Part shown: piece by piece, positions 7,743 through 16,049 of the stretch
How positions within the stretch are numbered: the stretch's first letter is position 1
Layout: the number at the start of each line of letters is the position of its first letter
NCBI GenBank assembly: GCA_964346275.1
Contig: CAYFUR010000051.1
Location: forward strand, 1 to 25,585
DNA length: 25,585 bases
From: CAYFUR01 sp964346275
GTDB lineage: Bacteria; Sumerlaeota; Sumerlaeia; SLMS01
Direction of reading: 5' to 3'
Made by a program: the position numbers and the translations under genes
Notes under the pieces: model-generated
What the model was told of the DNA's origin: nothing
The model's input: only the letters and a program-made list of their open reading frames with translations
Databases searched by the model: none

Positions 7743-8615
7743 TTATGCGTTGCGCTCCCGCGGGCGATTCATGGCTTTTGTGATTTTGTAATGCAGGTCG
7801 TATGTTCGAAAGCGCCACAGGCGCATGGAATGGTCCGCCCGTAGAGTGCCGGCGTCGTCTTCATATACGAAAATGCTTTCGTGAAAACTCGGCAGAAAGT
7901 GTTTCCACAGGATGTCCTTTCTGTCTCTCACCAGAAAATAGAATCCCGGATCCCCCTCGGTGTTTCCCCTGGATTCAAGAAGCAGGTTTCCATGTTTGTC
8001 GGTGCGGGCGCGCATGATGACCGTGGCGCTTCCCTGGGGGAGGGGAAAAATGATTTTCATGCATTTCTCACCGCCGGGGATTTTACAATGTGTATAGACG
8101 CCGGAGTAGACCACTTCGCCGGTGCTGTTCAAACGGCGATACCAGACTCTGTAGACAGTGTTTTTCTTTTCGTCGAGCAGGCTGATGATTTCACTCTTGA
8201 GCCCGCGAGCCGTGTCCAGTGAGCGCCGTGGCAGATTCAATTGCTGGATTCTCTGGCTGAAGAGTTTCCGCACCAGGTATCCCATGCTTCCAAAGACCGG
8301 CCGCCATTGGGACCAGACATCCAGGTTATAGTCGAGGGTCCGTTTATAGAAATCCTCGATCCTCGGATTGATTGGATATTCCAGGTGTTGAAAACCCTGA
8401 AAGCCGTCAATCAGGCCGGAGGATGGAATGTTTCTTTCGACTGTGAGATTTTCCTCGGCCGCGATTTTCTCAACAAACCGGTCGGCGATTCCGCCAATTT
8501 CCCCCATCGGCCCGAGAAGCCAGGCATCCTTCGTCTCATCGACGCGCTTTCCCAGAACGATATTTCCGAATTGGGTGAGCCAGTCTTGAGGCTTTTGGGG
8601 TTTGGGGAGGGCCAT
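7743..8615 (-). CDS. Conserved protein of unknown function
   Basis: 290 residues from ATG 8613-8615, with only a weak GGAAAAG upstream. No signal peptide or membrane segment is seen, so it is probably cytosolic. Distinctive segments are 'AWLLGPMGEIGGIADRF' near residue 31, 'YPINPRIEDFYKRTLDYNLD' near 80, 'WSQWRPVFGSMGYLVRKLFS', 'RIQQLNLPRRSLDTARGLKSEI', 'VVYSGVYTHCKIPGGEKCMKIIFPLPQGSATVIM', and 'GDPGFYFLVRD'. Several Trp, Gly and Cys positions look fixed, as in a conserved family, and I recall similar unannotated proteins in other phyla, but I know no function. It is divergent from the endonuclease gene and precedes the ATP-grasp gene. No catalytic motif is assigned. Confidence 0.82.
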   Translation of the reverse strand: MALPKPQKPQDWLTQFGNIVLGKRVDETKDAWLLGPMGEIGGIADRFVEKIAAEENLTVERNIPSSGLIDGFQGFQHLEYPINPRIEDFYKRTLDYNLDVWSQWRPVFGSMGYLVRKLFSQRIQQLNLPRRSLDTARGLKSEIISLLDEKKNTVYRVWYRRLNSTGEVVYSGVYTHCKIPGGEKCMKIIFPLPQGSATVIMRARTDKHGNLLLESRGNTEGDPGFYFLVRDRKDILWKHFLPSFHESIFVYEDDAGTLRADHSMRLWRFRTYDLHYKITKAMNRPRERNA

Positions 8616-9098
8616 GGGGCTTTTCCGGGGCTCTGGACGGTGTTGGCGGGAGATTTGTGCCGATGTGCCTGGCTGTCAAGGAGGGCCGGGGGGCAGCGTC
8701 ACCAGGGATGCTATTGAGGGGGGATGCGGGCCGCCGCTCTAATCGCACCGAAATCCATGCCCATAGATGCCTCCGGGCCCGAGACGGCCCCAGTCAAAAC
8801 CGCTGGGTTTACAAAGATCATGTAAGCCATGGTGAGGGCCGTCACCTAGCCGGCCGACAGCTCTTGGGGCGGAGTGGTGCCGTTTTCCGAGGGGCGGAAA
8901 TAGCGCTCGACCATGGCACCTGGAACCCTCGCGGAATGGCGTCCCGCTCAACGCAGAAAGGAAGAAACGCGGTCAACCGGTGTTCTTCCATCTTGCAGCC
9001 ACGGGAAAGTCATGTGACAAAGGTGGGTTTTGCATTGGGCTGCCACCGTGGCGGTGCCAATCTCCCCTCGCCATTCTACCTGGAGGAGACCAGTCGTT
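8616..9098. other. 483-base divergent intergenic region with clustered stem-loops
   Basis: No convincing gene lies here; the open frames that cross it lack ribosome sites and familiar protein features. It separates a minus-strand gene from the plus-strand endonuclease. Within it, GGTGA/TCACC (8831-8846) and a nested pair form stem-loops: outer GGTGCC (8876-8881) with GGCACC (8915-8920), inner TTTCCG (8884-8889) with CGGAAA (8895-8900). These could be part of a structured leader for the endonuclease mRNA. I match it to no known riboswitch. GGAGGAG at 9082-9088 is the ribosome site for the TTG start. Confidence 0.5.
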
Positions 9099-10892
9099 TT
9101 GAAACTTCCGAATCCCAAGCGATTCCTTGCCGCAGCGGGAGCGGCTGCCGCGACGGCGACGGCGGCCTTTGCGGCTCCGCCTTCCGATTATTATTCCACG
9201 ATCACCAACCAGGTCGGAGAGGATCTGAAAGACGAGTTGCACGCGATCATTTCCGGCCAGCGCGGCTACAGCTACAACCAATTAACCTACGATGATGCGC
9301 GCGTGGCGATGTCGAACTCGGTCGACAATGTCGGTAACGGATTGGTGCGTCTTTTCTACACGAACGAACGGCGTGCGGCGAGCGAATGGCCCGGCAACCA
9401 GAGCCGCGAACACACGTGGCCCCAATCACTCGGCGCGGACGTTTTTCCCAAGTTCTCAGATCTCCACCACCTTTTTCTCTGCGACGCCACGATCAACAGC
9501 ACCCGCGGCAACATGATCTTCGGCGACGTGTCGGGCGGGACGGCGGTGGATAACCCAACGGGCGACCCGGACGATCAGAATTACTTTAGCGGCGGCGTCT
9601 GGGAGGTTTCGCCGAATCATCGCGGCGATGCCGCCCGCGCGATTCTTTATATGGATGTGCGCTATTCCGATTTCAGTCTCGTAGATCGCGGCGAGACGCC
9701 CGGAAATAACGAGATGGGCTATCTGAGCGATTTGCTCGCCTGGCACCAGCAGGATCCCGTGAACCAGTTTGAACTCGACCGCAATGACGCGGCCTTTTCG
9801 TTTCAGAACAACCGCAATCCCTTTGTCGATCACCCGGAATGGGTCGAGCTGATCTATGATCCGCCATCGGCTACCGATGGCGACTCGGTGCAAGTGGCGG
9901 CGCAGGATGCCGCGCCCCCCACTGTGGCGCAGGGCGACACCGCCGGGATGATCCAGCTCACCCTGACCGCCGAGACGAACGAGTGGTATCCGGGGCTGCT
10001 GGTTGTGGAAAACACGGGCAGCGTCGCCGACAGCGACCTGACCGCTTTCGTTTATGAAGATGATAATGTGAACGGAATGATCGACGCGGGGGAGGCCGAG
10101 TTGGGAAGCAGCTCGTTCACGTCCGGCGCGGCGACGATCACTCTGGCCCCCGCGCCGCGCAGCACGCCCTCGGTGCCGGTGAATCTGCTGATCGCGGGAC
10201 AGCCTTCCTTCGACGCTTCCACCGGGGCATCCATGCAGCTTCGCCTGCGGGAAAACAGCATCGTCCATTCGGCGCTCGGCGGAAACGATACGGACCCAAC
10301 GCATCCGGATTTTACCTCGGGCACGGCGCTGATCGAGGCCGCCGCGGATGCCGGCGTCTTTATCTCGGAATACGTCGAGGGCAGCTCGCTCAACAAAGCG
10401 ATCGAGATATACAACGGCACCCTGGATCCCGTGAACCTGAGCGGCTGGGCGCTGGAGTTCTATTTCAACGGCGGCACGGATCCGCTCCCCGCGGGCGGCA
10501 TTTCGTTGAACGGGACGATTCCCTCGCGCGGCGTGTTCGTGATTTCCGACGACGAGGCGGATTCCGGCCTCCTGAGCAAGGCGGACCAGACAAGTAATTC
10601 GACCTTCTTCAACGGGAACGATGCGATCATTCTGCGCAACGCCGCCGACGAAGTGATCGACAGTTTTGGCCGCGTGGGGGAAGACCCCGGAAGCGCCTGG
10701 ACCAGCGGCGACGTCACCACCCAGGACGCCGTGCTGCGGCGCAAGCCCTCCGTGCTCATGGGCGACCCAGTGTTCAACGACGCCTTCGATCCGGCCGTGG
10801 AGTGGGACGCCTTTGATGCGAGCGACTATACAGGCGTGGGCGCCCACCAGGTGGACCAGCCGGCCTCGGCGGATAGCTGGGTGTTTTTCTGA
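9099..10892 (+). CDS. Secreted endonuclease I with C-terminal lamin-tail-like domain
   Basis: 597 residues starting at TTG 9099, chosen because GGAGGAG lies ten bases before it and because it gives a clean signal peptide (MKLPNPKRFLAAAG..., cleavage near AFA|AP at 25). The upstream ATG at 9030 would bury the signal. Residues ~35-255 are an endonuclease I (EndA/NucM/Vvn) domain: 'QSREHTWPQSLG' (101-112) holds the catalytic His, 'DLHHLFLCDATINSTRGN' (121-138) is the metal-site region, and 'AARAILYMDVRY' (178-189) and 'NRNPFVDHPEWVELI' (238-252) are family hallmarks. These enzymes cut DNA or RNA without strong sequence preference outside the cytosol. About 265-400 resembles an Ig-like repeat region; about 415-535 ('ISEYVEGSSLNKAIEIYNG...') is a lamin-tail-like domain often joined to secreted nucleases. 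Nutrient or phosphate scavenging is plausible. Confidence 0.93.
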   Translation: MKLPNPKRFLAAAGAAAATATAAFAAPPSDYYSTITNQVGEDLKDELHAIISGQRGYSYNQLTYDDARVAMSNSVDNVGNGLVRLFYTNERRAASEWPGNQSREHTWPQSLGADVFPKFSDLHHLFLCDATINSTRGNMIFGDVSGGTAVDNPTGDPDDQNYFSGGVWEVSPNHRGDAARAILYMDVRYSDFSLVDRGETPGNNEMGYLSDLLAWHQQDPVNQFELDRNDAAFSFQNNRNPFVDHPEWVELIYDPPSATDGDSVQVAAQDAAPPTVAQGDTAGMIQLTLTAETNEWYPGLLVVENTGSVADSDLTAFVYEDDNVNGMIDAGEAELGSSSFTSGAATITLAPAPRSTPSVPVNLLIAGQPSFDASTGASMQLRLRENSIVHSALGGNDTDPTHPDFTSGTALIEAAADAGVFISEYVEGSSLNKAIEIYNGTLDPVNLSGWALEFYFNGGTDPLPAGGISLNGTIPSRGVFVISDDEADSGLLSKADQTSNSTFFNGNDAIILRNAADEVIDSFGRVGEDPGSAWTSGDVTTQDAVLRRKPSVLMGDPVFNDAFDPAVEWDAFDASDYTGVGAHQVDQPASADSWVFF

Positions 10893-10914
10893 CGGAATCC
10901 CGGCAATGCTATGA

Positions 10915-10955
10915 AAAGAGAGCCCGGGAGGCATTTTGCTTCCCGGGCTCTCTTT
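10915..10955. terminator. Symmetric bidirectional terminator
   Basis: AAAGAGAGCCCGGGA (10915-10929) is exactly complementary to TCCCGGGCTCTCTTT (10941-10955), a 15-bp arm, with extra pairing toward the loop. T-rich sequence follows on both strands. It sits between the stop of the endonuclease (10892) and the stop of the convergent gene (10998) and should end both transcripts. Confidence 0.9.
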
Positions 10956-10997
10956 CGTATTCAGCGATCCCGATGAACAGGAACGGAGTTGTCGCGA

Positions 10998-12179
10998 TCA
11001 GTTCACGGACCAGGACTCTGTGGGAGGAGGGGTTTCCTCGCCATAGGGGACCAGGAGCAGGTCGATGGCGAGGGAGCTTGCTCCGGCGGGGATGAGTTCC
11101 AGGGTCAGCGTGCCGTTTGCGTGGCTGGGTTCCAAAAGGGCGCAAACACCGGCCTCCGTGGTGGGAGGAATGACCGGAGAATCGCTGGGCACCAGCGTGC
11201 TGGTTTCCTGGCCATCGTAGGTCGTGCGTATATATCCCCCATAATCTCCCCCGCGGGGATTGAGCAGCACCGCGAGTTTACGGCCGCCGGGGTTCACCAC
11301 CTCGACATCGATTTCATAGGTGATGCCATAGTTTCCGCGCAGTTCGCCGGGATCGCCCGATTGGGCGTCCAGGCCCTCGGACGGCGGGTCGGCGCCCTGG
11401 GCGTTGTTGTCGCCGATGCGCAGGCGCGCGACGCCGCTGCTCATATCGTAGGCATAGCTGTCTCCCGGCGCGGTGCGCGTGGTTTCCGGAAAGGTTCCTT
11501 CGCGGAGAAAGCCATCGTCCTCAAGGAACTCCATGGCCGGGAATTCCGCCAGGGTGTCGTCGCTGCCGGCCACCATGACGGTTGAAACGCGGACGGGCCC
11601 CGTCGTTGTAAAGTCGTGGATCGTGCCGAGGAGTTCCGTGTTCCCGGCTGTCATGGAATCGAGTTCCGAATCCAGCAGGGCCCTTTCCCCCGCCGGGATC
11701 GAGAAAGACTCGGCAAAGGGCGGCTCCATCTCATAGAATTCTTTCACGGCGGTGCGGCCGACGCGTATATAATCCGCCGAAACGAGAGAGAGCGCGCGGC
11801 GACCCGGCGTGATCGTGATGGCCTCGTCTCCGGTGTTTTCCAGAACGATGGAAAAGCGCGAGGGCGTCTGGGTGTCGTTTGTGTGGTAGAGATAGACGCG
11901 GCCCATGCCCTCGTAGACGGTTTCCTGGTAAAGGATGCCGGCGCCGGGGGATTTTTCCGGATCGTCGCTGTAAAGAAGCGTCCCGCCGCCTGGTTCGAGC
12001 CGGTTGGGTGCGGCGTTGAGCGCGGGCACCTGGAAGACCGAGGGGTTGGGCCAATCGATCACTTCGCCCACGGAGGCGCCCCGGAGGGCGGTGTCAAGCG
12101 CGGGAGGGGTGTCGTACTCGGCGGCGGCCATTGCGGTTGCCGAGAGAAGTGCTGATGTGAGGATTTTGTCTATACGCAT
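10998..12179 (-). CDS. Secreted beta-rich protein of unknown function
   Basis: 393 residues from ATG 12177-12179, preferred over an upstream in-frame ATG at 12356 because AAGGAAAG lies about 11 bases before it and the product then begins with a signal peptide (MRIDKILTSALLSATAMAAA|EYD). The mature protein is rich in beta-type segments: 'RFSIVLENTGDEAITITPGRRAL', 'FSIPAGERALLDSELDSM', 'FTTTGPVRVSTVMV', and 'GNYGITYEIDVEVVNPGGRKLAVLLNPRGGDYGGYI' toward the C-terminus. I recall similar segments in uncharacterised secreted proteins of Firmicutes, some annotated with copper-amine-oxidase-like domains, but assign no function. No catalytic motif or membrane anchor is visible. It is divergent from gspA and convergent with the endonuclease. 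Confidence 0.8.
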   Translation of the reverse strand: MRIDKILTSALLSATAMAAAEYDTPPALDTALRGASVGEVIDWPNPSVFQVPALNAAPNRLEPGGGTLLYSDDPEKSPGAGILYQETVYEGMGRVYLYHTNDTQTPSRFSIVLENTGDEAITITPGRRALSLVSADYIRVGRTAVKEFYEMEPPFAESFSIPAGERALLDSELDSMTAGNTELLGTIHDFTTTGPVRVSTVMVAGSDDTLAEFPAMEFLEDDGFLREGTFPETTRTAPGDSYAYDMSSGVARLRIGDNNAQGADPPSEGLDAQSGDPGELRGNYGITYEIDVEVVNPGGRKLAVLLNPRGGDYGGYIRTTYDGQETSTLVPSDSPVIPPTTEAGVCALLEPSHANGTLTLELIPAGASSLAIDLLLVPYGEETPPPTESWSVN

Positions 12180-12529
12180 GAGGGGTTCAACTTTCCTTGT
12201 GAAACTTTTGAGGGGGAAGCGCCCCGGATGGGAGACGCCGGGAAAGGAAAGCGGGTGAGAGCCCAACGCGCAAGGCGAATCGGGGGCGTGGGTGCTGGCC
12301 AGGTCGTGCTCTCGGGAATTCCCGGGTGAGCTGAGCTTTCGAGGCAAAATGGTCAACGAAATTCAGCCTCCTCAGGAATGCCCTCCCAGGAGTTCAGGCG
12401 GTTTCTTCTCTCTTCTCCGGCGAATCGCGGAAGTCGCGGCCCGGGCGATGTTCCTGTTTGACGTTTTCGCCGGGGGGGCTTCACTCTTTCTTCGCCGGAC
12501 GAGCCAAATTCCGTTTCTTTGAGACAAGC
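12180..12529. other. 350-base divergent intergenic region
   Basis: Separates the secreted protein (minus) from gspA (plus). I see no gene. It holds a perfect 12-bp palindrome CGGGAATTCCCG (12313-12324) and a TTGACG (12458-12463) without a convincing -10. No strong ribosome site precedes the gspA start. Confidence 0.4.
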
Positions 12530-14686
12530 ATGTATCTGGACTTTTACGGTTTCCAGGAAGAGCCGTTCAACATCACGCCCAACGCGAAGTTTCTTTTCCT
12601 GTCTCAGAGGCACCGCGAGGCGCTGGCGGCTTTGGTTTACGGCATCGAGCAGCGCAAGGGGTTCATCGCCCTGACCGGCGAAATCGGCTGTGGCAAGACG
12701 ACGATCTGCCGCGCCATGCTGCGCCGGCTCGACCGGGAAACGAATCGTATCTCGCTGATTCTGAATCCCGAGCTGGACGACGTCGAGTTGCTCCAGGCGA
12801 TCAACTCCGAGTTCGGCATCCCGGCTGAATCGGATTCCAAGCGCACCCTTCTCGGCCAGTTGAACGAATTCCTCCTCGAAGAATTCCGCGAAGGCCGTAA
12901 CGCGGTGCTGCTCATCGACGAGGCCCAGCGCCTCTCCCCCGATGCCCTGGAGCAGGTGCGGCTGATCAGCAATCTGGAAACGGAAAGCGCCAAGCTGATC
13001 CAGATCGCGCTCGTCGGCCAGCCCGAACTGGCCGACGTGCTCGATTTGCCGGAACTCGAGCAACTGAACCAGCGCATCACCGTGCGCTATCACATTGATC
13101 CACTTTCCTTCGAGGAGGTGGGCGACTATATCGACCACCGCCTTTCCATCGCCGAGCCGAAATCCCCGATCAAGTTTACGGCCAAGGCGATTCGCAAGAT
13201 CTATGATTACAGCCACGGGGTCCCCCGCCGGATCAATGTGGTGTGCGACCGGGCGCTGCTGGTGGCCTATACAAAGGAAGAATACGAAATCAGCGAAAGC
13301 TCGGTGGCGCGTGCCATCGACGAGCTGGGCGGCATGCCGCGCCGCCATCGGAAAAAGCGGCAGGCCACGCCCGCGGAGGAAGAGCTGAAAAGCGGCGGCG
13401 GAGGAGAGCTTCCCCCGCCATCACGAGGCCGCTCGCGGGCTGCCGATGCGCGGAATCGCTCCACGCTGCCGGTGGGCGCGGCGATCCTCATTGGCCTGCT
13501 TGCCATTGCCTGGGCAATCACCTCGCTGGTGGATTTCCAGCCCCAGCGCGAGGACGGGACAGAGCGGCCCGCCACGCAGCTCTATCCCCCGGTCGAGCAA
13601 GCGAATGTGCCCGGCACTGGTGCCACGCCCACCCCGGCCGAGGGGGCTTTCCCGCCGGTCGAGGCGGATCCCGATCCCGCGGCCCCGGCTCCGGCCGACA
13701 TGACGGCGACTCCCGTTCCCGAGGGGGAAAGCCCCGCGGAAACGGCCACCCAGACCGCCTTGCCCAGCCCCTCTCCATCCCCCACGCCCTCGATCAGTCC
13801 CACTCCCACGTCAACTCCCACGGCCACGCCCGAGCCGAGTCCGAGTCCCTCCGCGACGCCTTCCCCCACTCCCGAGCCCTCGCCGACGGAAACGCCCTCG
13901 CCAACGCCCGAGCCTTCGCCTACTCCCTCGCCAGAGGCCTCGCCCACACCAGAAGCTTCTCCCACGCCGGAGGGCGAATCGTTGCTGAGTGGTTTGCTCG
14001 ACACCCCGGCCCCTACTCCCACGGAGGAAGTCGTCGAGCCCTGGACTTATGACGGACATGGCATCCTCCGCGTCGAGCAACCGCGCACGGCCTGGCCCGC
14101 AGCAGTGCTGACGTGGCTCCGCCAGAGCGTGGGCCAGCAGCTGAGCGGGGAAGATCTCCAACGGCTGAAAAACATGGATCCCGAGGAAATCGCCGGGCTC
14201 CAGCTCACCACGCCGAGGCCCCCGCTCTATCTGGCCGAGGCGCGCTTTCCAGCGGACCTGTCTCTCCTCGATAAGCAGCATCTGCCCGTGTTGATCCAGA
14301 CGGATAATTCCAGCACGCGTTTCGGTCCCTGGTCGGTTCTGGTTTCCGTTGAGGCGGAGCGGGCGATTCTCCACGATCCTCGCCGGGGCCGAATCGAAGT
14401 GCCACGGGCCGGGCTTGAGGATCACCTGGCGGGAATCGTTGTTCCCTTCTTCGATCGCGAGCGAATCCTGGGGCTCAAGCCCGGGGACGATGGCCCGCGC
14501 GTTCGGGCGCTGCAGGAAATGTTGCGAGAGGCCGGCTATTACAACATGGAGCCCAGCGGGGTTTACGATGAGTTCACGCGCTCGGTGGTGGAGCGTTTTC
14601 GGGAGAAGGAAATGCTGCCGGGCGGGCCGGAAATCGGGCCCATGCTGGCGTTCGAGCTGACCTCGCGGGAGAAAGATTCGCCATGA
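12530..14686 (+). CDS. gspA: ExeA/GspA-type AAA+ ATPase with C39-like and peptidoglycan-binding domains
   Basis: 718 residues from ATG 12530 (MYLDFYGFQEEPFNITPN, the normal ExeA beginning; no clear ribosome site). Domains: AAA+ ATPase about 10-268 with Walker A GEIGCGKTT (50-58) and Walker B VLLIDEAQ (126-133); a basic stretch about 270-310; one membrane helix about 313-334; a long Pro/Ser/Thr/Glu linker about 405-482; a peptidase-C39-like (probably non-catalytic) segment about 505-640; and a peptidoglycan-binding domain about 645-712 ('LKPGDDGPRVRALQEMLREAGYY'). In Aeromonas, ExeA with ExeB uses ATP and peptidoglycan binding to help insert the type II secretin in the outer membrane. The stop overlaps the gspB start by four bases (ATGA), so the two are translationally coupled. 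The GspD-O genes are not in the window. Confidence 0.93.
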   Translation: MYLDFYGFQEEPFNITPNAKFLFLSQRHREALAALVYGIEQRKGFIALTGEIGCGKTTICRAMLRRLDRETNRISLILNPELDDVELLQAINSEFGIPAESDSKRTLLGQLNEFLLEEFREGRNAVLLIDEAQRLSPDALEQVRLISNLETESAKLIQIALVGQPELADVLDLPELEQLNQRITVRYHIDPLSFEEVGDYIDHRLSIAEPKSPIKFTAKAIRKIYDYSHGVPRRINVVCDRALLVAYTKEEYEISESSVARAIDELGGMPRRHRKKRQATPAEEELKSGGGGELPPPSRGRSRAADARNRSTLPVGAAILIGLLAIAWAITSLVDFQPQREDGTERPATQLYPPVEQANVPGTGATPTPAEGAFPPVEADPDPAAPAPADMTATPVPEGESPAETATQTALPSPSPSPTPSISPTPTSTPTATPEPSPSPSATPSPTPEPSPTETPSPTPEPSPTPSPEASPTPEASPTPEGESLLSGLLDTPAPTPTEEVVEPWTYDGHGILRVEQPRTAWPAAVLTWLRQSVGQQLSGEDLQRLKNMDPEEIAGLQLTTPRPPLYLAEARFPADLSLLDKQHLPVLIQTDNSSTRFGPWSVLVSVEAERAILHDPRRGRIEVPRAGLEDHLAGIVVPFFDRERILGLKPGDDGPRVRALQEMLREAGYYNMEPSGVYDEFTRSVVERFREKEMLPGGPEIGPMLAFELTSREKDSP
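13742..13975 (+). repeat. Low-complexity Pro/Ser/Thr/Glu linker repeats in gspA
   Basis: About 78 codons of short tandem motifs such as PSPTP, TPEPSP and ASPTP link the inner-membrane helix of GspA to its periplasmic domains. GspB carries a shorter equivalent (about residues 101-146). Such repeats usually span periplasm and wall as an extended tether and may vary in copy number between strains. Confidence 0.8.
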
Positions 14687-15399
14687 GCTCAATCCTCGAC
14701 GCACTCGAGCGCGCGAGCAGGGAACGGCAAGGCCAGGACGAAAGTTCCCTTCAAGGAAGCGATCTGGGGCGCCAGGCGGCGATGGAGCGCCGTCTGCGCG
14801 AGGAATCGCAACGCCAGCGCCGACGCCTCCGCGCCGCTTTCATCGGGCTGGCCGTGGCGGCCGTGCTGCTTCTGACGGTGACCGGCGGCGCCTGGTATTT
14901 TCTCTTCGCATCCGGGCCGGAACCGCCGGTTGAGAATCCGGGCATTCAAAGGGCGGCGCTTGCCTCTTCCAGTCAGAAAGCGGAGCCTGGCCCCGAACCC
15001 ACGCCAACGCAGGAACCGGCGCCGCAGCCGACTCCGGCGCCTTCCCACACTCCGTGGCCCTCGCCGACGCCATGGCCGTCTCCAACGCCCCCGGAAAAGG
15101 TGGAATCCACACCGGCACCTGAAAGCCGAGTGGCCGAGAGAGCCGCCGGCGAGAGCGGGGCCGTGGACCTCGGCGCGAAGTATCGCGGTGTTTTTCAGGA
15201 CGGAGATGTTGTGCGGCCAGCCGAGATTGGTTTGAATGTCGGAGGGATCATGGAGCTTTCCGGAGGGTATCGGGCGATCATCAACGGGCAACAGGTGCGC
15301 GCCGGGCAGAAGGTCGACGGCCTGCACATCGTGGATATCGAGTTTGGCCTGCTGACGGTCGATCTGGGAGACGGCACGATCGTCAAAGCGCGTTACTAG
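14683..15399 (+). CDS. gspB: GspB/ExeB-type secretin assembly protein
   Basis: 238 residues. The start MSSILDALERASRERQ is the conserved cytoplasmic beginning of ExeB/GspB proteins. A coiled, charged stretch leads to one membrane helix (about 51-75), then a Pro/Thr-rich linker (about 101-146), then a C-terminal periplasmic domain (about 187-238, 'AIINGQQVRAGQKVDGLHIV') matching the PulC/GspB-like beta fold. It partners the GspA ATPase in secretin localisation and assembly. ATG overlaps the gspA stop, so expression is coupled. The gene stops ten bases before the stop of a convergent membrane-protein gene; I see no terminator between them. Confidence 0.9.
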   Translation: MSSILDALERASRERQGQDESSLQGSDLGRQAAMERRLREESQRQRRRLRAAFIGLAVAAVLLLTVTGGAWYFLFASGPEPPVENPGIQRAALASSSQKAEPGPEPTPTQEPAPQPTPAPSHTPWPSPTPWPSPTPPEKVESTPAPESRVAERAAGESGAVDLGAKYRGVFQDGDVVRPAEIGLNVGGIMELSGGYRAIINGQQVRAGQKVDGLHIVDIEFGLLTVDLGDGTIVKARY

Positions 15400-15409
15400 A
15401 CGGCCTCTT

Positions 15410-15856
15410 CTACCAATCCCTTTCTTCCCATTCTTCCGCCCCGCCGAAAACGTCGCGTTGTTCGCCGGGGATAATATGGTCAAACTGGCCCACCAGGGGC
15501 CAGCCGACCAATAAGACCACGACCCCCAGCACAACCCCAAGGAGCGCGCTGGTCCCCATGCGGTCCGTTTGAAAATCGGGGAGGAGGGCAGGCATGAGAA
15601 AGTGCGTAAAAAGGGTTCCCAAAAGGATGGCAACGGCCACGGAAGGGAGGGCGGAGTCACCGGGAAGGCCCACGAGGATGGCCACGGGAGTGCAAAGCAC
15701 GGTGGGGACGGGGCCAACTATGGCATAAAGAACCCAACTGCCGACGGTCTCGATACGAATGCGCTCACGCATCAGTGCCGCTGCCAGCAGCAGCACGATT
15801 GCCGAAGCAACGTAGCTGATCCCCATGTACACCATGAGGGTCTCCGTGAATTCCAT
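15410..15856 (-). CDS. Small multi-pass membrane protein of unknown function
   Basis: 148 residues from ATG 15854-15856; GGGAG lies seven bases upstream, so I chose it over the upstream in-frame start at 15934. Hydrophobic stretches suggest about four helices: near 10-28, 39-60, 67-88 and 100-125. The C-terminus is short and acidic (GGAEEWEERDW). No motif is recognised. It is divergent from nadA and convergent with gspB, with no shared operon to suggest a role. Confidence 0.75.
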   Translation of the reverse strand: MEFTETLMVYMGISYVASAIVLLLAAALMRERIRIETVGSWVLYAIVGPVPTVLCTPVAILVGLPGDSALPSVAVAILLGTLFTHFLMPALLPDFQTDRMGTSALLGVVLGVVVLLVGWPLVGQFDHIIPGEQRDVFGGAEEWEERDW

Positions 15857-16049
15857 GGGCTTTCTCCCAGGCGGGGAATCTTTGGATTTCTTACGAGGGG
15901 GTGCCCAGATGGTAAACAGAAAAATATCAAACAAGCGACGACTCGGTCTTGTTTATGCTGCTTCTCCTGGAAAATGCGGAGTCAGTGGCTTGCGATGCGC
16001 AACAGCCCGGCTCTCGCATCAATAGAACGATTGGTAAGGATGTTTCTCC

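Noticed and set aside
8914..8930. TGGCAC considered as a -24 element of a sigma-54 promoter
   Set aside because: No TTGC follows at the required distance.
9456..10934. A 492-codon minus-strand open frame
   Set aside because: Antisense to the endonuclease gene, whose catalytic motifs are unmistakable; the product is an Arg/His/Gly-rich shadow.
12353..13348. A 331-codon minus-strand open frame
   Set aside because: Antisense to the ATPase domain of gspA; the ATPase motifs are clear on the plus strand.
13742..13975. Tandem short repeats considered as a CRISPR array or minisatellite
   Set aside because: The period and letters follow Pro/Ser/Thr codons in the gspA reading frame; they encode a linker and have no spacer structure.
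15990..16002. TTGCG-ATG-CGCAA dyad upstream of nadA, considered as a NAD-regulator operator
   Set aside because: Arms are only five bases and match no operator I can name; not enough to claim a site.
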